64,000 nucleotides of DNA from Streptomyces thermolilacinus SPC6 (GTDB taxonomy: Bacteria > Actinomycetota > Actinomycetes > Streptomycetales > Streptomycetaceae): positions 2,705,895-2,769,894 of the forward strand of contig NZ_ASHX02000001.1 of the NCBI RefSeq assembly GCF_000478605.2, in the 5' to 3' direction. The notes under the pieces were generated by a model. That model was not told the origin of the DNA, did not search any database, and was given only the letters and a program-made list of their open reading frames with translations. Shown one piece after another: positions 1 to 8,129 of this stretch. The position numbers were made by a program, and so were the translations under genes. Position 1 is the first letter of the stretch; each line of letters opens with the position of its first letter.

Positions 1-518
1 TGGCGGTGCGGTTCAACCAGCGGTACGGGCACACGTTCACCGTGCCGAAGGCGACGCATCCGGTGGTCGGGGCGCGCGTCATGAACCTCCAGGACCCCAC
101 CTCGAAGATGGGGAAGTCCGATGACAGCGGGCCGGGCATCGTCTACCTGCTGGACGAGCCGGACGTGGTGCGGCGGAAGGTGATGCGGGCCGTCACCGAC
201 AGTGGGCAGGACGTCGTGTTCGACCGGGAGGGGCGTCCCGGGCTCGCGAACCTGCTGGAGGTGCTGGCCGCGTGCACGGGCGCGGCTGACCCGGCGGAGC
301 TGGCCGGGGACTACGCGTCGTACGGGGCGCTGAAGCGGGATGTGGCGGACGCGGTGGTGGAGCTGCTGCGGCCGCTGCGGGAGCGGCACGCGGAGCTGGT
401 GGCCGATCCGGCGTACGTGGACGGGGTGCTGCGGGCCGGGGCGGAGCGGGCGCGCGGCATGGCACGGCCGGTGGTGGACCGGGCCTACCGGGCGGTGGGG
501 CTGTTGCCGGCGGTCTGA
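1..518 (+). CDS. trpS: Tryptophan--tRNA ligase, C-terminal part (5' end outside window)
   Basis: This class I aminoacyl-tRNA synthetase charges tRNA-Trp in the cytoplasm. Only about the last 170 residues are present, and the frame is open to the left edge, so the gene starts upstream. The segment holds the signature loop as KMGKSDDS (family consensus KMSKS), preceded by a conserved segment reading MNLQDPTSKMGK. The helical C-terminal tRNA-binding region follows. It ends with TGA and overlaps the 3' end of the convergent DJ-1/AraC regulator by 34 nt. Many Streptomyces carry two trpS copies, and I cannot tell which one this is. Confidence 0.93.
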   Translation, partial: AVRFNQRYGHTFTVPKATHPVVGARVMNLQDPTSKMGKSDDSGPGIVYLLDEPDVVRRKVMRAVTDSGQDVVFDREGRPGLANLLEVLAACTGAADPAELAGDYASYGALKRDVADAVVELLRPLRERHAELVADPAYVDGVLRAGAERARGMARPVVDRAYRAVGLLPAV

Positions 519-1471
519 CGGAACGCGGTGCGGTAGTCGCGCGGGCTGGTGGCGAGGTGCGTCGCGAAGTGCTGGCGCATGGTGACCTCGCTGCCGAAGC
601 CCGCGCGGCGGGCCACCTCGGGGAGCGGGTGGTCGGTGCGTTCGAGGAGTTTCTGCGCCGCGGCGACGCGCTGGGCGGTGAGCCAGCGCAGGGGGCTGGT
701 GCCGGTCGTCGCTCGGAAGTGGCGGGCGAACGTACGGGGCGACATTCCGGCGCGGGCCGCGAGGGAGGCGACGGTGTGGGGCTCGTCGAGGTGGGCGAGG
801 GCGTGGGCTCGTACGGCGGCGAGGGTGTCGGCGTCGCGGTCGGCGCGCGGGGTGGGGTGCTCGATGAACTGGGCCTGCGTGCCGGTGCGGAACGGGGCGG
901 TGACCATGGCGCGGGCGATGGTGGCGGCGGTTTCCGCACCGTGGACGGTGCGGACGAGGTGGAGGCACAGGTCGAGGCCCGCCGCGGTCCCGGCGGAGGT
1001 CCACAGGCCGCCGTCCTCGATGAACAGGGCGTTCGGTTCGACGGTGACGGCCGGGTGGCGTTCGCGGAGGCGGTCGGCGACGTACCAGTGGGTGACGGCG
1101 CGGCGGCCGTCGAGGAGACCGGCGCGGGCGAGGACGAACGCGCCCGCGCAGAGGGCGGCGACGGGGGTGCCGGCGCGGTGGGCGCGGCGCAGGGCGTCGA
1201 GTACGGGCGGGTCGATGTCCAGGTCGGGGTCGGTGAGGCCGGGGACGACGACGAGGTCGGCACGGTCGAGCCAGGTGAGCGGCCGGTCGGGGGTGAGGGC
1301 GAGGCCGCCGGGGATCGGGACGGGGGTGGTGGGGTCGGCGGCGGCGCGGCGCAGTTCGAACGGGGGGACGCCCCGGTCGCCGCGGTCCACGCCCCAGACC
1401 TCGGTGATGACGGAGACGTCGAAGGCGCGTACGCCGGGGAAGGCGAGCATCGCCACGCGGTAGGGGGCCAC
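485..1471 (-). CDS. GlxA-type transcriptional regulator (DJ-1/PfpI domain plus AraC HTH)
   Basis: This 328-residue protein begins with a DJ-1/PfpI-like domain (roughly residues 5-190), including the nucleophile-elbow region VAALCAGAFVLARAG with its Cys. It ends in an AraC-type double helix-turn-helix (about 215-320; motifs GMSPRTFARHFRATTG and FGSEVTMRQHF). That architecture is the GlxA family of transcriptional regulators, which bind DNA and may sense small metabolites. The start is GTG at 1471; no strong ribosome site is visible. Its 3' end overlaps trpS tail to tail, and the divergent neighbour is an isochorismatase-like hydrolase that it could plausibly control. The effector is unknown. 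Confidence 0.88.
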   Translation of the reverse strand: MAPYRVAMLAFPGVRAFDVSVITEVWGVDRGDRGVPPFELRRAAADPTTPVPIPGGLALTPDRPLTWLDRADLVVVPGLTDPDLDIDPPVLDALRRAHRAGTPVAALCAGAFVLARAGLLDGRRAVTHWYVADRLRERHPAVTVEPNALFIEDGGLWTSAGTAAGLDLCLHLVRTVHGAETAATIARAMVTAPFRTGTQAQFIEHPTPRADRDADTLAAVRAHALAHLDEPHTVASLAARAGMSPRTFARHFRATTGTSPLRWLTAQRVAAAQKLLERTDHPLPEVARRAGFGSEVTMRQHFATHLATSPRDYRTAFRQTAGNSPTAR

Positions 1472-1566
1472 GGGCCTGAGGATGCCAGGGGTGGTGGCCG
1501 TATGTCATCGATGGGTGGCGTTGCCGCCACTGGTGGGGGCGGGGTGGCGGCCGGAGGATTTCCGGC

Positions 1567-2202
1567 ATGGAACTGAACGAGAGCGTTGTGGCCGGTGCGA
1601 TCGAGGACGGGTACGGGGACGGGGTCGAGGTGGCGGCCGATGCCGCGCTGATCGTGGTCGATGTCCAGAAGGGCTTCGCGGAGCCGTACTGGGGGCGGCG
1701 GAACAACCCGGGGGCGGAGGGGAACATCGCGGCGCTGATCGACGCGTGGCAGGCGTCGGGGCGGCCGGTCGTGTTCGTACGGCACGACTCGGTGTCCCCG
1801 CGGTCGCCGCTGCGGCCCGGGCAGCCGGGGAACGGCTTCCAGGACCTGGTGGAGGAGCGGCGGGGCAAGGGCTCCGGGCCCGAGCTGCTGGTGACCAAGT
1901 CGGTGAACTCGGCGTTCTACGGCGAGCCGGACCTGGACGCGTGGCTGCGGGGCGCGGGGGTGCGGCAGCTCGTGGTCGTCGGCGTCCAGACGAACATGTG
2001 CGCCGAGACGACGGCCCGGATGGGCGGGAACCTCGGGTACGACGTGCTGTTCCCGCTGGACGCGACGCACACGTTCGACACGACCGGGCCGTTCGGGTGG
2101 ACGCTGACGGCCGACGAGCTGGCGCGGGCGACGGCCGTGTCGCTGCACGCGGACCGGTTCGCGCGGGTGGTGCGGACGGCGGATGTGCTGCGGGGCCTTT
2201 AG
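1567..2202 (+). CDS. Isochorismatase-family cysteine hydrolase
   Basis: This 211-residue hydrolase has the isochorismatase-like alpha/beta fold. The catalytic triad can be read as Asp32 in IVVDVQKGF, a Lys in VTKSVNSAFYG and a Cys in VGVQTNMCAETTAR, the last with the family's conserved non-proline cis-peptide neighbourhood. Family members cleave isochorismate, nicotinamide or related amides, and the substrate cannot be told from sequence. A clear GGAGGA ribosome site at 1553-1558 lies 8 nt before ATG 1567. It is divergent from the DJ-1/AraC regulator, which suggests a regulator-target pair, an arrangement seen for GlxA-type regulators next to cysteine hydrolases. Confidence 0.9.
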   Translation: MELNESVVAGAIEDGYGDGVEVAADAALIVVDVQKGFAEPYWGRRNNPGAEGNIAALIDAWQASGRPVVFVRHDSVSPRSPLRPGQPGNGFQDLVEERRGKGSGPELLVTKSVNSAFYGEPDLDAWLRGAGVRQLVVVGVQTNMCAETTARMGGNLGYDVLFPLDATHTFDTTGPFGWTLTADELARATAVSLHADRFARVVRTADVLRGL

Positions 2203-2222
2203 CCGACAGGGAGCGGTGCGGG

Positions 2223-3032
2223 TCAGCCGTTGCCGGAGGCGAGTTCGCGGCTGCGGTCGCGGGCGGCTTCCAGGGCGGCGATGAGGGCGGCTCGTACGCC
2301 GTGGTTCTCCAGCTCGCGGATGGCGCTGATCGTCGTACCGGCCGGGGACGTGACGGCCTCGCGGAGCTTGACCGGGTGCTCGCCGCTGTCGCGGAGCATC
2401 ACGGCGGCGCCGATCGCGGCCTGGACGATCAGGTCGTGGGCCTGGGCGCGGGGCAGGCCCAGCAGGATGCCCGCGTCGGTCATCGCCTCGACGAGGAAGT
2501 AGAAGTACGCAGGTCCTGAGCCGGACAGGGCCGTCGCGGCGTCCTGCTGGGACTCGGGGACGCGGAGGGTCTTGCCGACGCCGCCGAAGATCTCCTCCGT
2601 GTGGGCGAGGTGCTCGCCGGTGGCGTGGGTGCCCGCGGAGATGACGGACATGCCCTCGTCCACGAGGACGGGGGTGTTCGGCATGACGCGGACCACCGGG
2701 GTGTCCGGGGCGAGGCGCTCCTCGATGAACGCGGTGGGGATGCCGGCTGCGGCGCTGATGACGAGGTGGTCGCGGGTGATGTGGTGGGCCAGCTCGTCCA
2801 GGAGGCGGCCCATGTCCTGCGGCTTCACGGCGAGGATGAGCGTGTCGGCCCGCTTGGCCGCCTCGGCGTTGCCGACGGCCTCGACGCCGTAGCGGGTGCG
2901 GAGCTCCTCGGCGCGCTCCGGGCGGCGGGCGGTGACGAGGAGGTGGGCGGTGGGCCAGCCGGCCCTGATCATGCCGCTGAGGAGGGCCTCGCCGATCTTG
3001 CCGGTGCCGAGGACCGCGACTGTCTGGGTCAT
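2223..3032 (-). CDS. proC: Pyrroline-5-carboxylate reductase
   Basis: ProC reduces 1-pyrroline-5-carboxylate to proline with NAD(P)H, the last step of proline synthesis, in the cytoplasm. The 269-residue length is normal. The Rossmann motif VAVLGTGKIGEALLSGMIRAG is at the N-terminus, and the C-terminal dimerisation domain carries the hallmark ALSGSGPAYFYFLVEAMTDAG and the VTSPAGTTISAI segment. ATG at 3032 is chosen because it places the Rossmann strand at residue 5; the open frame upstream of it is Pro/His-rich non-homologous sequence. It stands alone, between the hydrolase and an ABC-2 exporter. Confidence 0.95.
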   Translation of the reverse strand: MTQTVAVLGTGKIGEALLSGMIRAGWPTAHLLVTARRPERAEELRTRYGVEAVGNAEAAKRADTLILAVKPQDMGRLLDELAHHITRDHLVISAAAGIPTAFIEERLAPDTPVVRVMPNTPVLVDEGMSVISAGTHATGEHLAHTEEIFGGVGKTLRVPESQQDAATALSGSGPAYFYFLVEAMTDAGILLGLPRAQAHDLIVQAAIGAAVMLRDSGEHPVKLREAVTSPAGTTISAIRELENHGVRAALIAALEAARDRSRELASGNG

Positions 3033-3210
3033 TGCTCTGCTCACCTCGCCGTGCGCTGGTACGTGCCTGGGCCCATCCTTCCACCGGGGCGGGGGGTGGT
3101 GGAGGAGGTGTCCGAGGGGCGGTACGAGGTGCGTCGGGGTGGTCGGGTGGGGCGCGCCGGGTGTTCGGTCGCTGACGGTTGTCGGGTGCGGATGTCGGGG
3201 GGTGCGGGGG

Positions 3211-3948
3211 TCAGGGGGTGCGGCGGCGGAGGGTGGCGGCGCCGAGGGTGAGGACCAGGAGGGCACAGCCGGCGACGACCAGGGCGTCGCGGACGAAGTC
3301 GCCGGTGACGTCGGGGTGGTGGAGCACCTGGTTCATGCCGTCCACGGCGTACGACATGGGGAGCGCGTCCGAGACGGCTTCGAGTACGGGATGCATGCGG
3401 TCCCGCGGGGTGAACAGGCCGCACAGGAGGAGCTGCGGGAAGATCACCGCGGGCATGAACTGGACGGCTTGGAACTCGGACGCGGCGAACGCCGAGACGA
3501 ACAGGCCGAGCGCGGTGCCGAGGAGCGCGTCGAGCAGGGCGACGAGAAGCAGCAGCCAGGGCGAGCCCGCAACGTCGAGGCCGAGGACCCCGACGGCGAC
3601 GGCGGTGGCGAGTGCGGACTGGACGACGGCGAGCAGGCCGAAGGCGAGGGCGTACCCGGCGATCAGGTCCGCTTTGCCGAGGGGCATGGCGAGGAGCCGT
3701 TCGAGGGTGCCCGATGTGCGTTCGCGGAGGGTGGCGATGGAGGTCACCAGGAACATCGTGATCAGCGGGAAGATGCCGAGCAGGGACGCGCCGACCGTGT
3801 CGAAGACGCGCGGGCTGCCGTCGAAGACGTACCGGAGCAGCGTGATCATCAGCACCGGGACGAGGAGCATCAGGGCGATGGTGCGCGGGTCGTGGCGGAG
3901 CTGGCGCAGGACGCGGGCGGCGGTGGCCAGGGTGCGGCGGCCGTTCAT
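3211..3948 (-). CDS. ABC-2 type transporter permease
   Basis: This 245-residue integral membrane protein has about six hydrophobic segments (for example IALMLLVPVLMITLL near residue 27, LIAGYALAFGLLAVVQSAL near 105 and DALVVAGCALLVLTLG near the end). It also has the ABC-2 signature around LRERTSGTLERLLAMPLGKADLIAGY. It forms the membrane channel of an exporter with the adjacent ATPase. The ATG at 3948 overlaps the TGA of the ATPase gene by 4 nt (ATGA), so the two are translationally coupled. The substrate is unknown; family members export drugs, lipids or peptides. Confidence 0.9.
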   Translation of the reverse strand: MNGRRTLATAARVLRQLRHDPRTIALMLLVPVLMITLLRYVFDGSPRVFDTVGASLLGIFPLITMFLVTSIATLRERTSGTLERLLAMPLGKADLIAGYALAFGLLAVVQSALATAVAVGVLGLDVAGSPWLLLLVALLDALLGTALGLFVSAFAASEFQAVQFMPAVIFPQLLLCGLFTPRDRMHPVLEAVSDALPMSYAVDGMNQVLHHPDVTGDFVRDALVVAGCALLVLTLGAATLRRRTP

Positions 3949-4766
3949 GGCTGGTCCTCGTGGGCGGGGTGGTTGGCGGGGGCCTGAGCGGGGTGAGGGG
4001 TGTGGCCGGTGGTGGCGATGGCGGCGGCGGTGTCCACCAGGCGGAGGAAGGCTTCTTCGACGGTGGCGGTGTCGTTGCGGCGGCGGAGGGCGTCGGGCGT
4101 GTCGTCGGCGAGGAGTTCGCCCTCGCGCAGCAGCAGGAGGCGGTGGCAGCGCTCGGCCTCGTCCATGACGTGGGAGGAGACGAGGAGGGTGGTGCCCCGG
4201 TCGGCGGCGATGCGGTGGAAGAGGTCCCACAGGTCGCGGCGGAGGGCGGGGTCGAGGCCGACCGTCGGCTCGTCGAGGACGAGGAGGTCGGGGCTGCCGA
4301 GGAGGGCGACGGCGAGGGAGACGCGGCTGCGCTGGCCGCCGGAGAGCCGGCCCGCGAGGGCGTCGGCGTGGTCGGTGAGGTCCACGTCGGCGAGGGCGCG
4401 GGTGACGGCCTCGGCGCGCTGGTCGCGGTGCCGGCGGCCGGGGTGGAGGACGTCGGCGAAGTAGGCGAGGTTCTGGCGGACGGTCAGGTCGTCGTAGACG
4501 GACGGGGCCTGGGTGACGTAGCCGATGCGGGGGCGGAGGACGGGGTCGCCCGCGGGGCGGCCGAGGACGTTCAGGGTGCCGGTGACGTTGGCCTGGGTGC
4601 CGGTGACGGCCCGCATGAGTGTGGTCTTGCCGCAGCCCGAGGGGCCGAGGAGGCCCGTGATGCGGCCGGGCGGTACGGAGAAGTCGAGGCCGCGGAGGAC
4701 GGTACGGGGTCCGCGGACGACGGTGAAACCTCGGGCTTCGATGGCCGCGCCGGAGGAATTCATCAT
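3945..4766 (-). CDS. ABC transporter ATP-binding protein
   Basis: This nucleotide-binding subunit partners the ABC-2 permease encoded next to it. Walker A (GPSGCGKTT), the signature LSGGQRSR, Walker B (LLVLDEPTVGLD) and the switch His in VSSH are all intact. As drawn from ATG 4766 it has 273 residues, normal for the family. The start is supported by a promoter (-35 CGTCAA on the plus strand at 4797-4802, -10 at 4774-4779, 17 nt apart) that puts transcription at or next to the ATG, giving a leaderless mRNA. A perfect 8-bp-arm palindrome covers the start codon. The frame is nevertheless open upstream to 5345, so a 466-residue fusion with the preceding membrane protein is possible. Confidence 0.85.
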   Translation of the reverse strand: MMNSSGAAIEARGFTVVRGPRTVLRGLDFSVPPGRITGLLGPSGCGKTTLMRAVTGTQANVTGTLNVLGRPAGDPVLRPRIGYVTQAPSVYDDLTVRQNLAYFADVLHPGRRHRDQRAEAVTRALADVDLTDHADALAGRLSGGQRSRVSLAVALLGSPDLLVLDEPTVGLDPALRRDLWDLFHRIAADRGTTLLVSSHVMDEAERCHRLLLLREGELLADDTPDALRRRNDTATVEEAFLRLVDTAAAIATTGHTPHPAQAPANHPAHEDQP

Positions 4767-4775
4767 GTGATGAAT
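4758..4775. promoter_or_regulatory. Palindromic operator over the ABC ATPase start codon
   Basis: The plus strand reads ATTCATCATGTGATGAAT: perfect 8-bp arms with a 2-bp spacer. It touches the -10 element and covers the predicted transcription and translation start, an ideal place for a repressor. A TetR, GntR or MarR type dimer would fit, but no such regulator gene is adjacent. Confidence 0.6.
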
Positions 4776-5345
4776 AGTGGACGCGGGGGTGCGGGGCGTC
4801 AAGGAGGTGGGGCGGGGCGAGGGGGGTGGGATGGCGCTTGGGCCGTTCTCGTACTGGGCGCGGGCCGTCTCGTACTCGGCGCGGGCGAGCTTCTCGCCGG
4901 GCGCCTCGAACAGCGAGCGCACGAAGTAGGCGAGGAGCGCGCCGAGGAAGCCGACGGCCTTCAGGCTGCGCAGTGCCTCCTCGCGCGCCGGGTCGGCCGG
5001 GCGGCTTACGAACCCCTCCCACGTGCGCTGGAACGCGACGGCCGTGCACACCGCGAACATCACGATCAGCAGGCCGTTGACGAACCCGCCGACCTGCGCG
5101 ATTGCCAGGCCCTCGTACGCGAAACGCAGGACGAGCGCGCCCGCCACCGCCGCCGCCAGGGACCCGGCGGCGACACCGGCGCGCCGCAGCCCGTACCCGC
5201 CGTCGCGGGCGACCCACGTCGTACCGAAGAACCGGAGCGCCTCGGGCTGCGGGCCGCCGGGTGTGCCGGTCGCGCCGGACGGGCCGGATGCGGCGGCGGG
5301 GCCGGTCGGGGGCTTGGTGTCGGTCGGGTCCGTGGGGTCGCTCAC
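4767..5345 (-). CDS. Small integral membrane protein, read into the ABC ATPase without a stop codon
   Basis: About 193 codons start at GTG 5345, which lies 7 nt after a near-perfect -10 (GATAAT, plus-strand 5353-5358), so the mRNA looks leaderless. The product has a Pro/Gly/Thr-rich N-terminus, two strong hydrophobic segments (AAGSLAAAVAGALVLRFAY and FVNGLLIVMFAVCTAVAF) and a weaker third (AVGFLGALLAYFV). It then has a charged helix (EKLARAEYETARAQYENG). The last ~25 codons are Pro/Ser/Thr-rich and correspond to the promoter of the ATPase gene, so they are probably not ancestral coding sequence. No in-frame stop separates it from the ATPase. I do not recognise a function; it may be a conserved actinomycete membrane protein. 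Confidence 0.6.
4774..4802 (-). promoter_or_regulatory. Promoter of the ABC-2 exporter (leaderless)
   Basis: On the minus strand a TTGACG -35 (4797-4802) is followed after 17 nt by CACTAT (4774-4779), and ATG 4766 comes 7 nt later. The optimal spacing and the -35 match support a vegetative-type promoter whose transcript begins at the start codon. The -10 partly overlaps the adjacent palindrome. Confidence 0.6.
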
Positions 5346-5388
5346 GGGGCCGATTATCCCTCGCCGGCCGACGCCGCCGCCGTGCGCG

Positions 5389-5652
5389 TCAGCCGCAGCG
5401 CACCGTCACGTACCCGTCGGTGCCGGTCCTGACGTACGCGTCCGACACCCACTCGCCGTTGCCGATGTTGTCCCAGATGTTCGACGTGCCGTACGTGCCG
5501 GTGACCCAGGTGCCGGGCGACTGGCAGTTGATCGGGACGTTCACGCCCGTCGGCAGGGTCTTCACGATGCCGTAGTGCGTGCCGGGGCCGCTGCGGACGT
5601 TGAGCTGGACCCCCGGCGCGACCGGGTACCGCTTGACCGAATTCGTGCTCAT
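5389..5652 (-). CDS. Small SH3b-domain protein
   Basis: This 87-residue protein consists essentially of one bacterial SH3-like domain: the pattern LNVRSGPGTHYGIVKTLPTG, then VNVPINCQ, then WDNIGNGEWVSDAYVRTG is typical of SH3b repeats that bind peptidoglycan or fold as small extracellular modules. Two Cys residues (in INCQ and near the C-terminus, VRCG) could form a disulfide. No signal peptide is visible, so its location is uncertain. A strong GGGGGGAGG ribosome site lies 5 nt before ATG 5652. Confidence 0.8.
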   Translation of the reverse strand: MSTNSVKRYPVAPGVQLNVRSGPGTHYGIVKTLPTGVNVPINCQSPGTWVTGTYGTSNIWDNIGNGEWVSDAYVRTGTDGYVTVRCG

Positions 5653-5742
5653 GTGTGCCTCCCCCCGAGGCGCCCGCCGAATGCGGGTGCGTCTACGAGG
5701 GGGAGGCTAACAAGCCACACCGACATCGCACGCATCATCGAC

Positions 5743-5748
5743 TAGGCT
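5743..5748 (+). promoter_or_regulatory. -10 element of the kinase promoter
   Basis: TAGGCT matches the Streptomyces vegetative -10 consensus and would give a leader of roughly 55 nt before ATG 5811. No convincing -35 is seen. Confidence 0.35.
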
Positions 5749-5810
5749 CCGTGCGTCGCGCGCGCCGGACGTGCGCCGCGCGTCCGAGCGAGCACACACG
5801 GGGGTGGACG

Positions 5811-8129
5811 ATGCCGCCGCTGCGCAGCCCCGGTCCCGTACCGGAAGCGGAGCATCCGGAGTACGCCGGGAGGTACCGGCTGGAGGACTGGCTGGGCTCG
5901 GGCGGCATGGGGGTCGTCCGGCTGGCCACGTCCGACTCCGGGCTGCGCCTCGCGGTGAAGGTGGTCCATGCCGAGCACGCGGCGGACCCCGAATTCAGGG
6001 CGCGTTTCCGGCAGGAGGTCGATGCCGCGCGGCGGGTCAGCGGGGCGTTCACCGCGCCGGTCGTGGACGCCGACCCGGACGCCGCGCGGCCGTGGATGGC
6101 GACCCTGTTCATCGACGGGCCGACGCTGTCGGACCGGGTCAAGCGGAACGGACCGCTGGACGCGGTGGAGCTGCGCAGGCTGGGTGCCGGCCTCGCGGAG
6201 GCGCTGCGCGACATCCACCGGGCGGGGGTCGTCCACCGGGACCTGAAGCCCAGCAACGTCCTGCTCGCCGGTGACGGGCCGAAGGTCATCGACTTCGGGA
6301 TCTCGCGGCCGAGCGACAGCGATGTGCGCACCGAGACGGGGAAGCTGATCGGCACGCCGCCGTTCATGGCGCCCGAGCAGTTCCAGCGGCCCCGCGACGT
6401 GGGGCCCGCGGCCGACGTGTTCGCGATGGGCGCGGTGCTGGTGCACGCGGCGACGGGGCGGGGGCCGTTCGACTCCAACAGCCCGTACATCGTGGCGTAC
6501 CAGGTGGTGCACAACGAGCCCGATCTCGCGGGCGTGCCGGAGGAGCTGGCGCCGCTGCTGCTGCGGTGCCTCGCCAAGGACCCGGTCGAGCGGCCGCTGC
6601 CCGAGGAGGTCATGGCGGCGCTGCGGGTGCCGGGCGGGCGTGTGGTGGGTGCGCTCGAGGTGCGGGGTGGGGGTGTCGGGGCTGGTGCTCGCGTTGGCGC
6701 CGGTGCTCGTGTTGGCGCCGGTGTGGATGCGGGTGCCGGTGCTGGTGGTGGTTCGGCTGGGGTGCGGGTGCCGGAGCAGCGGGGGCGGCTGGGGCGGCGC
6801 GGTGTGGGGGCGGCTGAGGCCGGTGGGGTGAGTGAGGCCGGTGGGGGTTCGCCGAACGCGGGTGAGCTTGGCGGGTCGGGGTGTGCTGGTGGGGCGGCGC
6901 GGGGGCGGGGTGCGGCTCGTCGGGTGCGGCGGCCTCGGCTTGTGTGGGTGGCCACGGGGGTCGCGCTGGCCGGGGCGCTCGTCGGGGGGCTGATCGCCGT
7001 ACAGGGTGCGGGCGAGCGGGGCGGCGGGGTGCGGGACGCCGGGTCGGCCGCCGTGGCGCGGAGTTTCCGGGCGTGGGCCGTGCCGCTGGGTACGGGCGCC
7101 GACGCGGAGCGGCCGCCGGTGTGCGCCGCCTCGGACGGTGCGCTGTTCTGCGCCGCGCCCGGGGTGAAGGCCGCGCGGCTGGACCCGGCGGACGGGACGG
7201 TGGCCTGGTCGGTGCCGGCCGAGGGGCCGGGCCAGGGGCCGGCCGTGCAGGGGTCGGATACGGCCGTGGTGGCGGCCGGAGGGCTCGTACGGGTGGTCGG
7301 CGACCGGGCGGCGGGCGGCGACGCCCGGCTGGAGGCGCTGGACGCGGCGTCGGGTGCCGTGCGGTGGGGCGTGGACCTGGGTGCGTACGCGCAGGTCGTG
7401 CACGGCCCGGACGTCGTCCTGGTCGTCCGCGAGGACGGGCGGGTGCGGGCGCTGGACGCGGCGACGGGCGCCGAGCGGTGGACCGGGCGGCCGTCGGCGC
7501 GGGCGCAGTGGGTGGCCGGGGCGGTGGCGGGCGGGCCCGTGTTCGCCGCGTCCGTCGCCATGGACGGTGCGTCCACGCTGGTCAGCGCCGTGGACCCGGT
7601 GAGCGGCGCGGTGCTGTGGCGGAAGCGGCTGCCGGGTTCGCTGACGCCGGTGCAGGCGACGGACGGGGCGCTGGTGCTGCTGGCCGCCGACAAGGACCTG
7701 TACACGGACGCGGTGGTACGGCTGGACCTGCGGGACCGGGGCGTGCGGCGGGTTCCGCTGTCGGGGGCGGCAGACCAGGCGCAGGCGGTGGTGGCCGGGG
7801 ACACGGCGTACGTGATCGGGTCGGGCGGGGCGCTGGCCGCGGTGGACCTGGGCGCGGGGCCCGGGCGCGGACGGGAGCTGTGGCGGCTGGAGACCGGGGC
7901 GGCGCGGGTGTCGCGGCCGGTGGTGGCGGAGGGGCGGGTGTTCCTGATGGCGGGTGACGGGCGGCTGCTGGGCGTCGACGCGGGGCGGGGGGTGCTGGTG
8001 GGGCAGAGCGGGCCGCGGATGGCTGGTGGGGTGGTGACGTTACTGGCGGCGCCGGTGGTGGTGGGGGGAAAGGTGTACGGCGGTGCGCCGGACGGGGTGG
8101 TCTTCGGGGTGGACCCCGCGGGGTGGTGA
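5811..8129 (+). CDS. Membrane Ser/Thr protein kinase with extracytoplasmic PQQ-like repeat domain
   Basis: This PknB-type kinase has 772 residues. The catalytic domain spans about residues 22-285: glycine loop GSGGMGVV, Lys in LAVKVVH, catalytic loop VVHRDLKPSNV, DFG as IDFGIS, and APE in MAPEQ. A Gly/Ala/Val-rich repetitive linker follows (around 6660-6900), then one transmembrane segment (VWVATGVALAGALVGGLIAV, near residue 390). The C-terminal half shows repeated beta-propeller blades (LDAASGAVRWGVDLG, LDAATGAERWTG, VDPVSGAVLWRKRLPG), a PQQ/WD-like sensor outside the cell. ATG 5811 is used because the frame upstream lacks homology. The ligand and target proteins are unknown. Confidence 0.92.
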   Translation: MPPLRSPGPVPEAEHPEYAGRYRLEDWLGSGGMGVVRLATSDSGLRLAVKVVHAEHAADPEFRARFRQEVDAARRVSGAFTAPVVDADPDAARPWMATLFIDGPTLSDRVKRNGPLDAVELRRLGAGLAEALRDIHRAGVVHRDLKPSNVLLAGDGPKVIDFGISRPSDSDVRTETGKLIGTPPFMAPEQFQRPRDVGPAADVFAMGAVLVHAATGRGPFDSNSPYIVAYQVVHNEPDLAGVPEELAPLLLRCLAKDPVERPLPEEVMAALRVPGGRVVGALEVRGGGVGAGARVGAGARVGAGVDAGAGAGGGSAGVRVPEQRGRLGRRGVGAAEAGGVSEAGGGSPNAGELGGSGCAGGAARGRGAARRVRRPRLVWVATGVALAGALVGGLIAVQGAGERGGGVRDAGSAAVARSFRAWAVPLGTGADAERPPVCAASDGALFCAAPGVKAARLDPADGTVAWSVPAEGPGQGPAVQGSDTAVVAAGGLVRVVGDRAAGGDARLEALDAASGAVRWGVDLGAYAQVVHGPDVVLVVREDGRVRALDAATGAERWTGRPSARAQWVAGAVAGGPVFAASVAMDGASTLVSAVDPVSGAVLWRKRLPGSLTPVQATDGALVLLAADKDLYTDAVVRLDLRDRGVRRVPLSGAADQAQAVVAGDTAYVIGSGGALAAVDLGAGPGRGRELWRLETGAARVSRPVVAEGRVFLMAGDGRLLGVDAGRGVLVGQSGPRMAGGVVTLLAAPVVVGGKVYGGAPDGVVFGVDPAGW

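Noticed and set aside
193..3084. 963-codon open frame on the minus strand
   Set aside because: It overlaps trpS, the DJ-1/AraC gene, the isochorismatase gene and proC, and its translation is Arg/Pro/His-rich with no domain, a GC-rich shadow.
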